Below are positions 56,921-64,000 of a DNA stretch of 64,000 nucleotides, piece after piece (the stretch's first letter is position 1; each line of letters begins with the position of its first letter). The position numbers and the translations under genes are program-made. This stretch comes from Sinomonas atrocyanea (lineage in GTDB: Bacteria > Actinomycetota > Actinomycetes > Actinomycetales > Micrococcaceae), in the NCBI RefSeq assembly GCF_030811715.1, contig NZ_JAUSRH010000008.1, positions 62,001 to 126,000 of the forward strand, written 5' to 3'. A model generated the notes under the pieces. That model searched no databases. It had not been told where the DNA came from and saw only the letters and a program-made list of their open reading frames with translations.

Positions 56921-56949
56921 GCAGATGATGGACGGCCTCCATCATCTGC
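56921..56949 (-). promoter_or_regulatory. Perfect 12-bp inverted repeat at the DUF3040 start
   Basis: GCAGATGATGGA (56921-56932) and TCCATCATCTGC (56938-56949) form a perfect inverted repeat around CGGCC, 19 bases upstream of the ATG. It could be an operator, an RNA hairpin in the leader or a terminator of dinB; it lacks a T tract. Confidence 0.55.
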
Positions 56950-57053
56950 ACCAACGCATTGAACCAGCCGCGGGTTCCCCTGACCGACGAGCCGCTGCGA
57001 CCCGACCCCAGATGGACTTCCCAGCCGACTCAGTGCACCCAATATTTCGAGGT

Positions 57054-57063
57054 TCCTTAAGGA
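57054..57063. repeat. Short palindrome in the dinB-DUF3040 gap
   Basis: TCCTTAAGGA is a 10-bp palindrome in an AT-richer pocket, upstream of the DUF3040 gene. It may be part of that promoter; nothing else supports it. Confidence 0.3.
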
Positions 57064-57116
57064 TATGACGTCCGGGTAGGTTCCAAAAGGGACGCCCGGA
57101 GCGTCGCGGGTGCCGC

Positions 57117-58370
57117 TCACTCGCGCGGCGTCCGCCCGTCCCGCTGGGGGCCCGGACGTCGCTCCCCGAGGAGGCGTGCGGGCTGGACCATGCCGGAGCC
57201 GAACCGTTCCGAGACTCGGTCGAGGGCCTCCTCGGCGGTGCGCCAGTTGTCCTCGGTGCGGTCGAGGCTGAGCTGGCGCGGCGCGCCGGCCGACCGCGAG
57301 AGCCGCTCTCCCCGCAGGCCGATGAGCCGGACCGGCAGCGGGCGCGGCCCGAGGGCCGCCAGGAGCTGGCGCCCCGCGCTGTAGAGGTGCTGGGCGCTGT
57401 CGGTCGGCACCGTGAGGGTGTGCGACCGCGCGAGCGTCGAGAAGTCCGAGTACCGGAGCTTGAGCGCCACCGTGCCGGCGGCGACCCCCTGGCCCCTGAG
57501 GCGTCCGGCGACGCGGTGGGCGAGCCGCAGGAGCTCGGCGTGCAGCATGGCGTCGTCCGCGACGTCCACGGCGAAGGTCTCCTCCGCGCCGATGCTCTTC
57601 TCCTCACGGGTGGGCGTCACGACCCGTTCGTCGATGCCCCAGCTCAGGCGCTTGGCGTGCAGGCCGGTGGCGCCCAGCGAGCGCCTCAGCGTCGAGTCGG
57701 GCGTCTGCGCGAGGTCGCCGACGGTGTGGATCCCGAGACGGCCGAGGACCTCCTGCGTCTTGCCGCCGATTCCCCACAGGGCCCCCACCGGCAAGGAGTG
57801 CAGGAACGGCACCGTGTCCTCCGGGCGGACCACGAGCAGGCCGTCCGGCTTGGACCGGGTGGAGGCGATCTTGGCCACGAACTTCGTCGAGGCGACCCCG
57901 ACCGACGCCGTGATGCCGAGTTCGGACCGGATGCGGGACTTGATCTGGGCCGCGATCTGCTCGGGCGATGCCCCCAGGCGCCGCACGGCTCCGGAGACGT
58001 CGAGGAAGGCCTCGTCGACGCTCAGCGGTTCGACGAGGTCAGTGAAGTCGGCGAAGAGCCGCATGAGCTGCCTGGACACCTCGTAGTAGAGGTGGTGCCG
58101 CGGCTCGACCACGATGGCGTCGGGGCAGCGCCGCAGCGCGATGAGCATCGGCATCGCACTGCTGATGCCGAAGGCGCGCGCCTCGTAGCTGGCGGACAGG
58201 ACCACGGAGCGCTCGGCCGGGAATCCGACGATGACGCGGCGCCCGCGCAGTTCGGGCTGTTCGCGCTGCTCGACGGCGACGAAGAAGGCGTCCATGTCGA
58301 CGTGCAGGATGCCACGGCGCCGCATCTGGCCCAGCGTCTCCCCGCCGGGGGCATCACCGTCCGTTCCCAC
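57117..58370 (-). CDS. dinB: DNA polymerase IV (Y family)
   Basis: A 417-residue lesion-bypass polymerase. The catalytic acidic residues are in HVDMDAFFVAVE and SVDEAFLDVSG, and YEARAFGISSAMP is the fingers signature. The C-terminal APRQLSLDR contains a beta-clamp-binding QLSL motif. GTG 58370 follows a TACGAT -10 element by six bases and fits better than the in-frame ATG at 58409, which would be in the promoter. No LexA box is visible. Confidence 0.94.
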   Translation of the reverse strand: MGTDGDAPGGETLGQMRRRGILHVDMDAFFVAVEQREQPELRGRRVIVGFPAERSVVLSASYEARAFGISSAMPMLIALRRCPDAIVVEPRHHLYYEVSRQLMRLFADFTDLVEPLSVDEAFLDVSGAVRRLGASPEQIAAQIKSRIRSELGITASVGVASTKFVAKIASTRSKPDGLLVVRPEDTVPFLHSLPVGALWGIGGKTQEVLGRLGIHTVGDLAQTPDSTLRRSLGATGLHAKRLSWGIDERVVTPTREEKSIGAEETFAVDVADDAMLHAELLRLAHRVAGRLRGQGVAAGTVALKLRYSDFSTLARSHTLTVPTDSAQHLYSAGRQLLAALGPRPLPVRLIGLRGERLSRSAGAPRQLSLDRTEDNWRTAEEALDRVSERFGSGMVQPARLLGERRPGPQRDGRTPRE

Positions 58371-58376
58371 CCGTCC

Positions 58377-58382
58377 ATCGTA
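58377..58382 (-). promoter_or_regulatory. -10 element of dinB (leaderless type)
   Basis: The minus strand reads TACGAT, then GGACGG, then GTG 58370. Confidence 0.55.
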
Positions 58383-58409
58383 GGCGGGAGGGGCACCGCG
58401 CCGGCCCAC

Positions 58410-58415
58410 TAGACT
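58410..58415 (+). promoter_or_regulatory. -10 element of the lipoprotein gene
   Basis: TAGACT about 42 bases before ATG 58458. This gives a normal leader with AAAGGC as a possible ribosome site. Confidence 0.45.
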
Positions 58416-58457
58416 GGGCGGGACCTTGCAGCAAGAACGAAAGGCAACACCAGGCGC

Positions 58458-59036
58458 ATGGCGAACATCACCGGGAGGATCCGACGGCTCGCAGGGGCCA
58501 CCGTGCTCATGGCCACCGCATTCGCGGTGGCCGGCTGCGGGGGCCAGACAGGGAGCGCGGCGCAGAGCCCGGCTCCCGCGAGCTCAGCTGCCGCCACTGC
58601 CTCGCCGTCGCCGTCCTCGACGGTGAGCGGGCGCGCGTCCGCGTCGGCCTCGGCGGCGAACGCCACGGTGAGCGCCATCGCGCCGGGCTTCCCGTCGCAG
58701 ACGCTTCCGCTCATGCCGGGCGCCACGGCGCTCGCGACGAGCTTCGACGCCTCGGCGTCACCCGCCGTCGCCTCCCTGGTTGCGGGCAGCAGCACGTCCT
58801 CGGCCTCCGAGATGCTGGACTATTACACGAAGACCCTCACCGGCGAGGGGTTCACCGCCGTTCCGGCCGCCAGCGCCTCGTCCAGCACCTCAGCATCGAT
58901 GGCGGCGGCGGGGACCCTCGTGCGCGACTTCGTGCGCTCGAACGGCTCGGAGACGGCCACCGTCACCGTCGTCACCGCGAACAAGCAGGCGGTCGCGACC
59001 GTGGGCGTCTCCGTGGCGCCCTCGTCGCTGAAGTAG
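58458..59036 (+). CDS. Putative secreted lipoprotein
   Basis: A 192-residue protein with a signal peptide and a lipobox ending at Cys27 (FAVAGCGG), so LspA should cut before that cysteine and leave it membrane-anchored outside. A Ser/Ala/Pro-rich linker (residues 30-75) leads to a compact domain with MLDYYTKTLTGEGFTAV, which resembles small beta/alpha lipoprotein folds, and a final ATVTVVTANKQAVATVGVSV. I do not recognise the family. It is 20 bases before the polyprenyl synthase gene and probably co-transcribed. Confidence 0.75.
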   Translation: MANITGRIRRLAGATVLMATAFAVAGCGGQTGSAAQSPAPASSAAATASPSPSSTVSGRASASASAANATVSAIAPGFPSQTLPLMPGATALATSFDASASPAVASLVAGSSTSSASEMLDYYTKTLTGEGFTAVPAASASSSTSASMAAAGTLVRDFVRSNGSETATVTVVTANKQAVATVGVSVAPSSLK

Positions 59037-59056
59037 GCAGCGGAGAAGGGGACACG

Positions 59057-60166
59057 GTGAACGAGCAGCGAGCGGGTGCCGCCGCGGGAGTCGAGGCGGA
59101 GCAGGCCCGCTACCGGGAGGCCCTCGAGGCCGAGCTGCGCTCCTTCCTCGACCGCCAGCGGTCGGTGATGGCCGGGGTCTCCGCGGACGTCGATGCGCTC
59201 ATGGACGCGATCTCCGGCCTGGTCTCGGGCGGCAAGCGCCTGCGGGCGCTGCTCGGCTACTGGGGGTGGCGCGGCGCCGGCGGGGCGGAGCTGGCCGGCG
59301 AGCCGGTGCGGGCGGGCGCCGCCCTCGAGCTCTTCCAGGCTGCTGCTCTGATCCACGACGACATCATCGACCGTTCGGCCACCCGCCGCGGTGCTCCGAG
59401 CGTGCACGAGCGGTTCACGGCGCTGCACGCCAGGTCCGGATGGGCGCTCGATGCGACCCGCTTCGGCCATGCTGCCGCCATCCTCACCGGCGACCTGTGC
59501 CTGTCCTTCAGCGAGGAGGCCTTCACCGCCGTCGGGCCGGCCGCGGGGATCGGCACCGCTGGCCGCCGCATCTTCAACACGATGAGGGCCGAGGTCATGG
59601 CCGGGCAGTACCTGGACATCCTCGAGGAGGTAGCCGGCCCCTCGCGCCCGCGGACAGAGGCCGTGGCCAGGGCAGGCACGGTGATCAGGTACAAGTCGGC
59701 GAAGTACTCCACCGAGCACCCGCTCGGCATCGGAGGCGCGCTCGCCGGAGCGGACGATGCCCTGCTGGCGGCGTACTCCGCCTTCTCGCTCCCGCTCGGC
59801 GAGGCGTTCCAGCTCCGCGACGACGTGCTCGGGGTGTTCGGGGATCCGCGCAGCACGGGCAAGCCCGCCGGGGACGACCTGCGCGAGGGAAAGCGGACGA
59901 TGCTCGTGGCGCTCGCACTCGACGCGGCCGACGGCGCCGCGGCGGCAGAGCTCGAACGCGGCCTCGGTCGGGGCGACCTCGACCTCGACGAGGTCGGCAG
60001 GCTGCGGGACATCATCAGTTCCGCCGGGGCCCTCGAGGCCACGGAGCGGCTCATCGGCGCCCTGGCCGAGACGGCGTTCGGTGCGCTCGCGCGGCTCGAC
60101 GTGGATCCCGTGGTCCGCACTGCCCTCGAGGCGCTCGGGCGGGCCGCGGTGCAGCGGGCTTCCTGA
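59057..60166 (+). CDS. Polyprenyl diphosphate synthase (idsA-like)
   Basis: A 369-residue isoprenoid synthase that condenses IPP with allylic diphosphates. The first aspartate-rich motif is DDIID at residues 101-105 and the second is DDVLG near residue 255, in QLRDDVLGVFGDP. GKPAGDDLREGKRT is the region before the C-terminal helices. The product length (C20 or longer) cannot be read directly. It parallels Rv2173 (idsA2) upstream of pknL in M. tuberculosis. The GTG 59057 has GGAGAAGGGG upstream. Confidence 0.92.
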   Translation: MNEQRAGAAAGVEAEQARYREALEAELRSFLDRQRSVMAGVSADVDALMDAISGLVSGGKRLRALLGYWGWRGAGGAELAGEPVRAGAALELFQAAALIHDDIIDRSATRRGAPSVHERFTALHARSGWALDATRFGHAAAILTGDLCLSFSEEAFTAVGPAAGIGTAGRRIFNTMRAEVMAGQYLDILEEVAGPSRPRTEAVARAGTVIRYKSAKYSTEHPLGIGGALAGADDALLAAYSAFSLPLGEAFQLRDDVLGVFGDPRSTGKPAGDDLREGKRTMLVALALDAADGAAAAELERGLGRGDLDLDEVGRLRDIISSAGALEATERLIGALAETAFGALARLDVDPVVRTALEALGRAAVQRAS

Positions 60167-60174
60167 GGGACGCG

Positions 60175-60221
60175 TCAGGCCCCGGGCCCGCTCCGCCCGC
60201 GCGGAGAGGACCGGGGCCTGA
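60175..60221. terminator. Terminator after the polyprenyl synthase gene
   Basis: An 11-bp outer stem TCAGGCCCCGG (60175-60185) pairs with CCGGGGCCTGA (60211-60221), enclosing a smaller CTCCGC/GCGGAG hairpin. It lies between convergent genes. Confidence 0.7.
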
Positions 60222-60247
60222 ACCCAGACAGGACGCCGAGGGGCCGG

Positions 60248-60601
60248 CTACCAGGCCAGAATCTGGGCGCGGCGCCGGATCTCGGTCTTGCGGCCCTCGC
60301 GGAGCGCATCGATGGGGCGGCCGCGGAGGGACTCGTCGGGCGTGAAGAGCCAGACGATCAGCTCCTCATCGCTGAAGCCCGCATCTGCCAGGACGGCAAT
60401 CGTGCCCTTGAGGCTGTCCACCACGTGGTCCCCGTCGAGGAACAGCGCCGGGACGGAGCGGATCTTCCGTTCGCCCACGCGCGCGGCGACGAGAGCGCGC
60501 TCGTCAATCAGGCCATGCACCTTGGTGACCGGCAGCCCGAGCCGCTCCGCGACGTCCGGGAGGGGCAGCCATTCAGACACCAGGTTCTCGATATCACTCA
60601 C
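60248..60601 (-). CDS. Rv2175c-like DNA-binding protein (PknL substrate family)
   Basis: A 117-residue protein homologous to mycobacterial Rv2175c, which PknL phosphorylates and which binds DNA. The N-terminal WLPLPDVAERLGLPVTKVHGLIDE is a MerR/excisionase-like winged helix; the C-terminal TPDESLRGRPIDALREGR is the Rv2175c domain. GTG 60601 begins VSDIENLVSEWLP. It is beside the polyprenyl synthase and, after one inserted gene, the PASTA kinase. Confidence 0.87.
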   Translation of the reverse strand: MSDIENLVSEWLPLPDVAERLGLPVTKVHGLIDERALVAARVGERKIRSVPALFLDGDHVVDSLKGTIAVLADAGFSDEELIVWLFTPDESLRGRPIDALREGRKTEIRRRAQILAW

Positions 60602-60634
60602 GGCACCAGCGTGCCACGCTCCGGGCCGCTCCAC

Positions 60635-60822
60635 CTAGTCGGCAGCGGCATGCCGGCCGGCCGAGGCCCGGCCGGACGCCGCCTTGTACCTTCCGGCGAA
60701 TCATGAGAGATTCACATCGGTCACTTAAGTAACACCAGTCAAATCAATCACTCACGCAACATCACCGAATTTACAGCCGCCCTCACATCAGTGACACCAC
60801 CCCGGCTCAAGGAGGTCGACCG
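60635..60822. other. AT-richer leader upstream of the LysM transglycosylase gene
   Basis: Bases 60695-60790 are much richer in A and T than the rest of the window. They contain GAATC and GATTC as an inverted repeat around ATGAGA (60698-60713) and a run of short CACC/TCAC words. The promoter of the next gene must be here. I see no firm -10 and no known riboswitch core. Confidence 0.4.
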
Positions 60823-61983
60823 ATGAGCACGTCCGGAACCAGCGGGAGCGCTGCCGCCAAGCACAGCCTTCCCCTTGTCGCGGCGACGACGGCGGTCCTT
60901 CCCGCCGTCGCCCTGTCCTCGCTCGCGCTCGCCGCGCCCGCATCCGCTGCAGCCGCGGAGTCCGTCGCCCAGTCCGGAGCCCTGCCGGGTGCCGTCCCCC
61001 GCGCCGCCGCGCAGGCCGCCGTCGTGCCCGCCGCCGAGGTGCCCGCGATGGTCCCCAGCCGGCTCGCCCCGGCGAAGGCGGCACCGCCGCAGAGGTACAC
61101 GGTGCGCGCCGGGGACACGGTCACGGCGATCGCCGGGCGGTTCGGGCTCAAGGTCGGCGACGTCCTGTCCCTGAACCACCTCACGCCCACCACGATCATC
61201 TATCCGGGCCAGCAGCTCAGGCTCACCGGCGGCCCAGCATCGCACGGCGCGCCCGCGTCGTCGTCCGCTTCGGCGAAGCCCGCCCAGGCGGCGAGCGCCG
61301 GCAGCTACACCATCCGTCCCGGCGACACGCTCTACGGGATCAGCGCCCGCCTGAAGGTGCCGCTCGGCAGCCTGCTGGCGGCCAACGGGCTCAGCCTCAC
61401 GAGCATCATCTACGCGGGGCGAACCCTCAAGCTCCCGGCCGGGAAGGCCGAGCCCGCTGCCGCCATCACGCAGGCGTCCTCGGGCGCGCCCAAGCCGCTC
61501 GTGGGCGACACCTTCCTCGGCTTCAAGTACCCCGACGCCGTGGTCGCCTCCGCGAACGAGAACAAGCGCATCCTCAACGCCGCGCCGGTGCCGAGCAGGG
61601 TGGAGATGAAGCAGATCGTCGCCGACACAGCCCGGCGGATGGGCGTCGACCCCGCGCTCGCCCTTGCCATCGCCTACCAGGAGTCGGGGTTCAGCCAGCG
61701 TGCCGTCTCCCCCGCCAACGCCATCGGGACGATGCAGCTCGTGCCCACCTCGGGGCAGTGGGCCTCAGACCTCGTAGGCCGCAGGCTCAACCTGCTGGAT
61801 CCCTACGACAACGCCACCGCCGGTATCGCGATCATCCGTGCCCTCGTGCGGACCAGCAAGGACGAGGACACCGCGATCGCCGGCTACTACCAGGGCCAGT
61901 ACTCCGTGGCCAAGCACGGCATGTACAAGGACACCAAGCAGTATGTGGCGGCCATCAGGGCGCACCAGAAGACCTTCAGCTGA
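60823..61983 (+). CDS. Secreted LysM-containing lytic transglycosylase
   Basis: A 386-residue exported wall enzyme. The N-terminal signal (residues 14-45, hydrophobic then APASAAAA) is followed by an Ala/Pro-rich segment. Two LysM peptidoglycan-binding domains are at about residues 91-137 and 161-207 (TVRAGDTVTAIAGRF and TIRPGDTLYGISARL). The SLT-type lysozyme-like domain spans about 262-372, with the catalytic Glu287 in AIAYQESGFSQRAVSP and a GTMQLVP motif. It cuts glycan strands. It has AAGGAGG upstream of ATG 60823. Confidence 0.92.
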   Translation: MSTSGTSGSAAAKHSLPLVAATTAVLPAVALSSLALAAPASAAAAESVAQSGALPGAVPRAAAQAAVVPAAEVPAMVPSRLAPAKAAPPQRYTVRAGDTVTAIAGRFGLKVGDVLSLNHLTPTTIIYPGQQLRLTGGPASHGAPASSSASAKPAQAASAGSYTIRPGDTLYGISARLKVPLGSLLAANGLSLTSIIYAGRTLKLPAGKAEPAAAITQASSGAPKPLVGDTFLGFKYPDAVVASANENKRILNAAPVPSRVEMKQIVADTARRMGVDPALALAIAYQESGFSQRAVSPANAIGTMQLVPTSGQWASDLVGRRLNLLDPYDNATAGIAIIRALVRTSKDEDTAIAGYYQGQYSVAKHGMYKDTKQYVAAIRAHQKTFS

Positions 61984-62046
61984 GCGCGGTGCCCCGCGGC
62001 CCGTCCGGGCCCGGGGCGCCTCGGGCGCCCGCCGCGGGCGAGCGCT

Positions 62047-62052
62047 TAGGAT
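62047..62052 (+). promoter_or_regulatory. -10 element of the PASTA kinase gene (leaderless type)
   Basis: TAGGAT, then CGTGGG, then GTG 62059. Confidence 0.6.
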
Positions 62053-62058
62053 CGTGGG

Positions 62059-64000
62059 GTGAACGGAAAGCTGAGCGATGGGCTCGTCGGATCGCTCGTG
62101 GGCGGCCGGTACCGCGTTGCCGCGCGCCTCGCCATGGGCGGCATGGCCACGGTCTACCTCGCCACGGACACGAACCTCGACCGGGACGTCGCCCTCAAGG
62201 TCCTCCATCCCCATCTGAGCCAGGACCCGTCCTTCGCCGAGCGCCTCGAGCAGGAGGCCAAGGCCGCGGCCCGGCTCTCGCACCCCCACGTGGTCTCGGT
62301 CCTCGACCGCGGCCACGACGGGGACGTCTTCTACCTCGTGATGGAGTACGTGCCCGGCCGCAACCTGCGCCAGCTGCTCGACGAGCACGGGCTGCTGGCG
62401 CCGCGCCAGGCCCTCGCGCTCATCGACGCCGTGGTCGACGGGCTCGCGGCCGCGCATGCGGCCGGCCTCGTCCACCGCGACATCAAGCCCGAGAACGTGC
62501 TCCTCGGGGACTCCGGGCAGATCAAGGTCGCGGACTTCGGGCTCGCCAGGGCCGTCACGACCTCGACGACCAGCGGTGTCACGATGGGCACGGTCGCGTA
62601 CATCGCCCCAGAGCTCGTCCAGCGCAGCGGGGGCGACGCGCGCAGCGACCTCTACTCGGTCGGGATCATGCTCTACGAGCTGCTCACCGGTCACCAGCCC
62701 TATCGGGGCGACCTGCCGGTGCAGGTTGCGATGCAGCACGCGACCCGCGACGTCCCTCCCCCATCCGACCTCGTCCCCGGCCTCTCCCCCGAGCTCGACG
62801 AGCTCGTCCAGTGGGCCTGCGCGCGGGACCCGGAGGACCGCCCCGTGGACGCCGAGGCGCTCCTCGGCGAGATCCGGCACATCCGCACCCATCTGAGCGA
62901 CGCCCAGCTGGACCTGCACGCGGCGCAGACCCAGCACATCCCCGTCCCCGCACCCGGACACACCGAGATGCTCCCCGCCGGGCGCACGGAGGTGATCGCC
63001 TCTGCCCCCCAGCGCACGAGCGTCATCCCGGCAGCGCCGGCCCCGACGGCGCGCGAGCAGCGCCGGCACGACCGCGAGGCCGCACGCCGGTCCGCGGCCG
63101 CGGCGGCGACGCCGACGAGGACGCTGGGGCCCGGACGGTCGCGGCGCCGCGGAGCGGTGTGGGCCGCCGTCATCGTCGTCCTCGCGCTCGTCGCCGCGCT
63201 GGCCGGGTGGTTCTTCGGCGTGGGCCCCGGCGCCGCCGCCACGGTCCCACCGGTCAAGGACCTCACGGTGGACCAGGCGCGGCCGCTCTTCGACCGGGCG
63301 GGGCTCTCCTTCTCCACCCAGGATGTCTTCGACGACGCCGTCACGTCCGGGCTCATCGTCGACAGCACCCCGCCCCCGGGCACCCAGATCCGGAAGTTCC
63401 AGGGCGTGAGCGTGCTCGTCTCGAAGGGCCCGCAGCTCTTCCCCCTCGAGGACCTGCGGGGGAAGTCCCTCGACGACGCGAAGGCGGCCATCACCGCGGC
63501 GAAGAACACGGTCGGCGCGGTCAGGGAGGCCTACGACGACAGCGTGCCGGCGGGGATCGTCCTGGCCCAGGACCCGGGGTCCGGGACGCCCCTCCGCCAC
63601 GGCTCCACCGTGGCGCTGACCGTGTCCAAGGGCCCCCAGCCCATCCCCGTGCCCCGCGTGGTGGGCATGCCGCAGTCCCAGGCCCTGGCCGCCCTCCGCG
63701 CCGCCGGACTGGACCCCCAGGTCTCCTCCGACGAGGTCAACGACAAGACGGTCCCGAAGGGGTCCGTGGCAGCCCAGGATCCCTCGCCCGGCGCGACCCT
63801 GACCAAGGGCGGCGCGGTCACCCTGACCATGTCCAAGGGCCCGAAGATGGTGCACGTCCCGAGCTTCGTGGGCAAGCAGGTGGGCGAGGCCACGGACGCG
63901 CTCAAGCAGCTCGGGTTCGACGTGCACGTGGAGAACATCCTCGGCGGGTTCTTCGGCACCGTCCGCGCCCAGGACCCGATGGACAAGGACGTGCCCGAGG
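62059..64000 (+). CDS. PASTA-domain Ser/Thr kinase, PknL/PknB type (C-terminus beyond window)
   Basis: At least 647 residues are visible and the frame is open at the window end. The kinase domain (residues 17-285) has GGMATVYLA, the ATP lysine Lys47, HRDIKPEN with Asp141, and DFG. One membrane helix is near residues 367-388. Outside are three PASTA domains and the start of a fourth, which bind lipid II or muropeptides. The neighbours (idsA-like gene, Rv2175c) match pknL, but PknL of M. tuberculosis lacks a large PASTA part, so this may be a longer form. GTG 62059 has a -10 six bases upstream. Confidence 0.92.
   Translation, partial: MNGKLSDGLVGSLVGGRYRVAARLAMGGMATVYLATDTNLDRDVALKVLHPHLSQDPSFAERLEQEAKAAARLSHPHVVSVLDRGHDGDVFYLVMEYVPGRNLRQLLDEHGLLAPRQALALIDAVVDGLAAAHAAGLVHRDIKPENVLLGDSGQIKVADFGLARAVTTSTTSGVTMGTVAYIAPELVQRSGGDARSDLYSVGIMLYELLTGHQPYRGDLPVQVAMQHATRDVPPPSDLVPGLSPELDELVQWACARDPEDRPVDAEALLGEIRHIRTHLSDAQLDLHAAQTQHIPVPAPGHTEMLPAGRTEVIASAPQRTSVIPAAPAPTAREQRRHDREAARRSAAAAATPTRTLGPGRSRRRGAVWAAVIVVLALVAALAGWFFGVGPGAAATVPPVKDLTVDQARPLFDRAGLSFSTQDVFDDAVTSGLIVDSTPPPGTQIRKFQGVSVLVSKGPQLFPLEDLRGKSLDDAKAAITAAKNTVGAVREAYDDSVPAGIVLAQDPGSGTPLRHGSTVALTVSKGPQPIPVPRVVGMPQSQALAALRAAGLDPQVSSDEVNDKTVPKGSVAAQDPSPGATLTKGGAVTLTMSKGPKMVHVPSFVGKQVGEATDALKQLGFDVHVENILGGFFGTVRAQDPMDKDVPE

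Noticed and set aside
60635-60822. ydaO-type c-di-AMP riboswitch before the LysM gene
   Set aside because: The region is about 190 bases and I cannot find the conserved core or paired elements of that class.
1-64000. Genomic island, prophage or novel defence system
   Set aside because: Every long gene is a recognised core or conserved actinobacterial gene; no integrase, transposase, tRNA attachment site or composition break was seen.

Overview
This window is high-GC actinobacterial chromosome. Gene content, GTG-rich starts, a GlnR-type operator, a Wag31/SepF/FtsZ block and a lysine-type MurE motif point to the Micrococcales, most likely a Micrococcaceae member close to Arthrobacter or Sinomonas (inference from family knowledge, not a database match). 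It is almost entirely core genome. I see no rRNA, tRNA, CRISPR array, insertion sequence, phage or other sign of recent transfer. The order resembles, with rearrangements, the Mycobacterium tuberculosis Rv2145c-Rv2225 neighbourhood: aminopeptidase, dlaT, lipB-lipA, DUF4191, RDD, glnA1, glnE, glnA2, panB, then the division and cell-wall cluster, idsA, an Rv2175c homologue and pknL.

Layout. 1-3783 (minus): DUF4192 protein (cut by the window start), MFS transporter, PAC2 protein. 3995-10093 (plus): leucyl aminopeptidase, dihydrolipoyl dehydrogenase, two-lipoyl-domain E2, a small membrane protein and an OsmC-type peroxidase. 10196-15578 (minus): tricorn-like protease and a Ser/Thr kinase-like membrane protein. 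15698-18245 (plus): lipB-lipA and a DUF4191 protein. 18342-25351: RDD protein, then the nitrogen block glnA1 (plus) facing a small cupin, glnE and glnA2 (minus). 25429-28296 (plus, with one tiny minus gene): panB, map, ppgK. 28383-34511 (minus): nrdR, hisD, a small membrane protein, dnaE. 34607-56026 (minus): one long wall and division cluster, transcribed mraZ-rsmH-ftsL-like-pbp-murE-murF-mraY-murD-ftsW-murG-murC-ftsQ-ftsZ-pgeF-yggS-sepF-yggT-wag31-lspA-rluD. 56543-64000: DUF3040 protein, DNA polymerase IV, lipoprotein, polyprenyl diphosphate synthase, Rv2175c-like protein, LysM transglycosylase and a PASTA kinase (cut by the window end).

How the genes work together. LipB and LipA make the lipoyl groups that LpdA and the E2 protein use. 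GlnE would modify GlnA1 on a visible tyrosine, and glnA1 carries a four-part GlnR box. The division cluster builds the peptidoglycan precursor, flips and polymerises it and places the FtsZ ring. The PASTA kinase and the Rv2175c-like protein are a known kinase-substrate pair in mycobacteria, and the polyprenyl synthase next to them probably feeds isoprenoid supply.

The most informative signals lie between genes. About a dozen genes have a TAnnnT -10 element ending 6-7 bases before the start codon, the pattern of leaderless mRNAs, and this fixes several start sites. There is a GlnR box at glnA1, two NrdR boxes at nrdR, a 10-bp-phased MraZ operator on the mraZ promoter, an inverted repeat in the ftsZ promoter, and an unexplained four-copy 19-bp repeat rich in the same GTGGAG hexamer upstream of mraZ.
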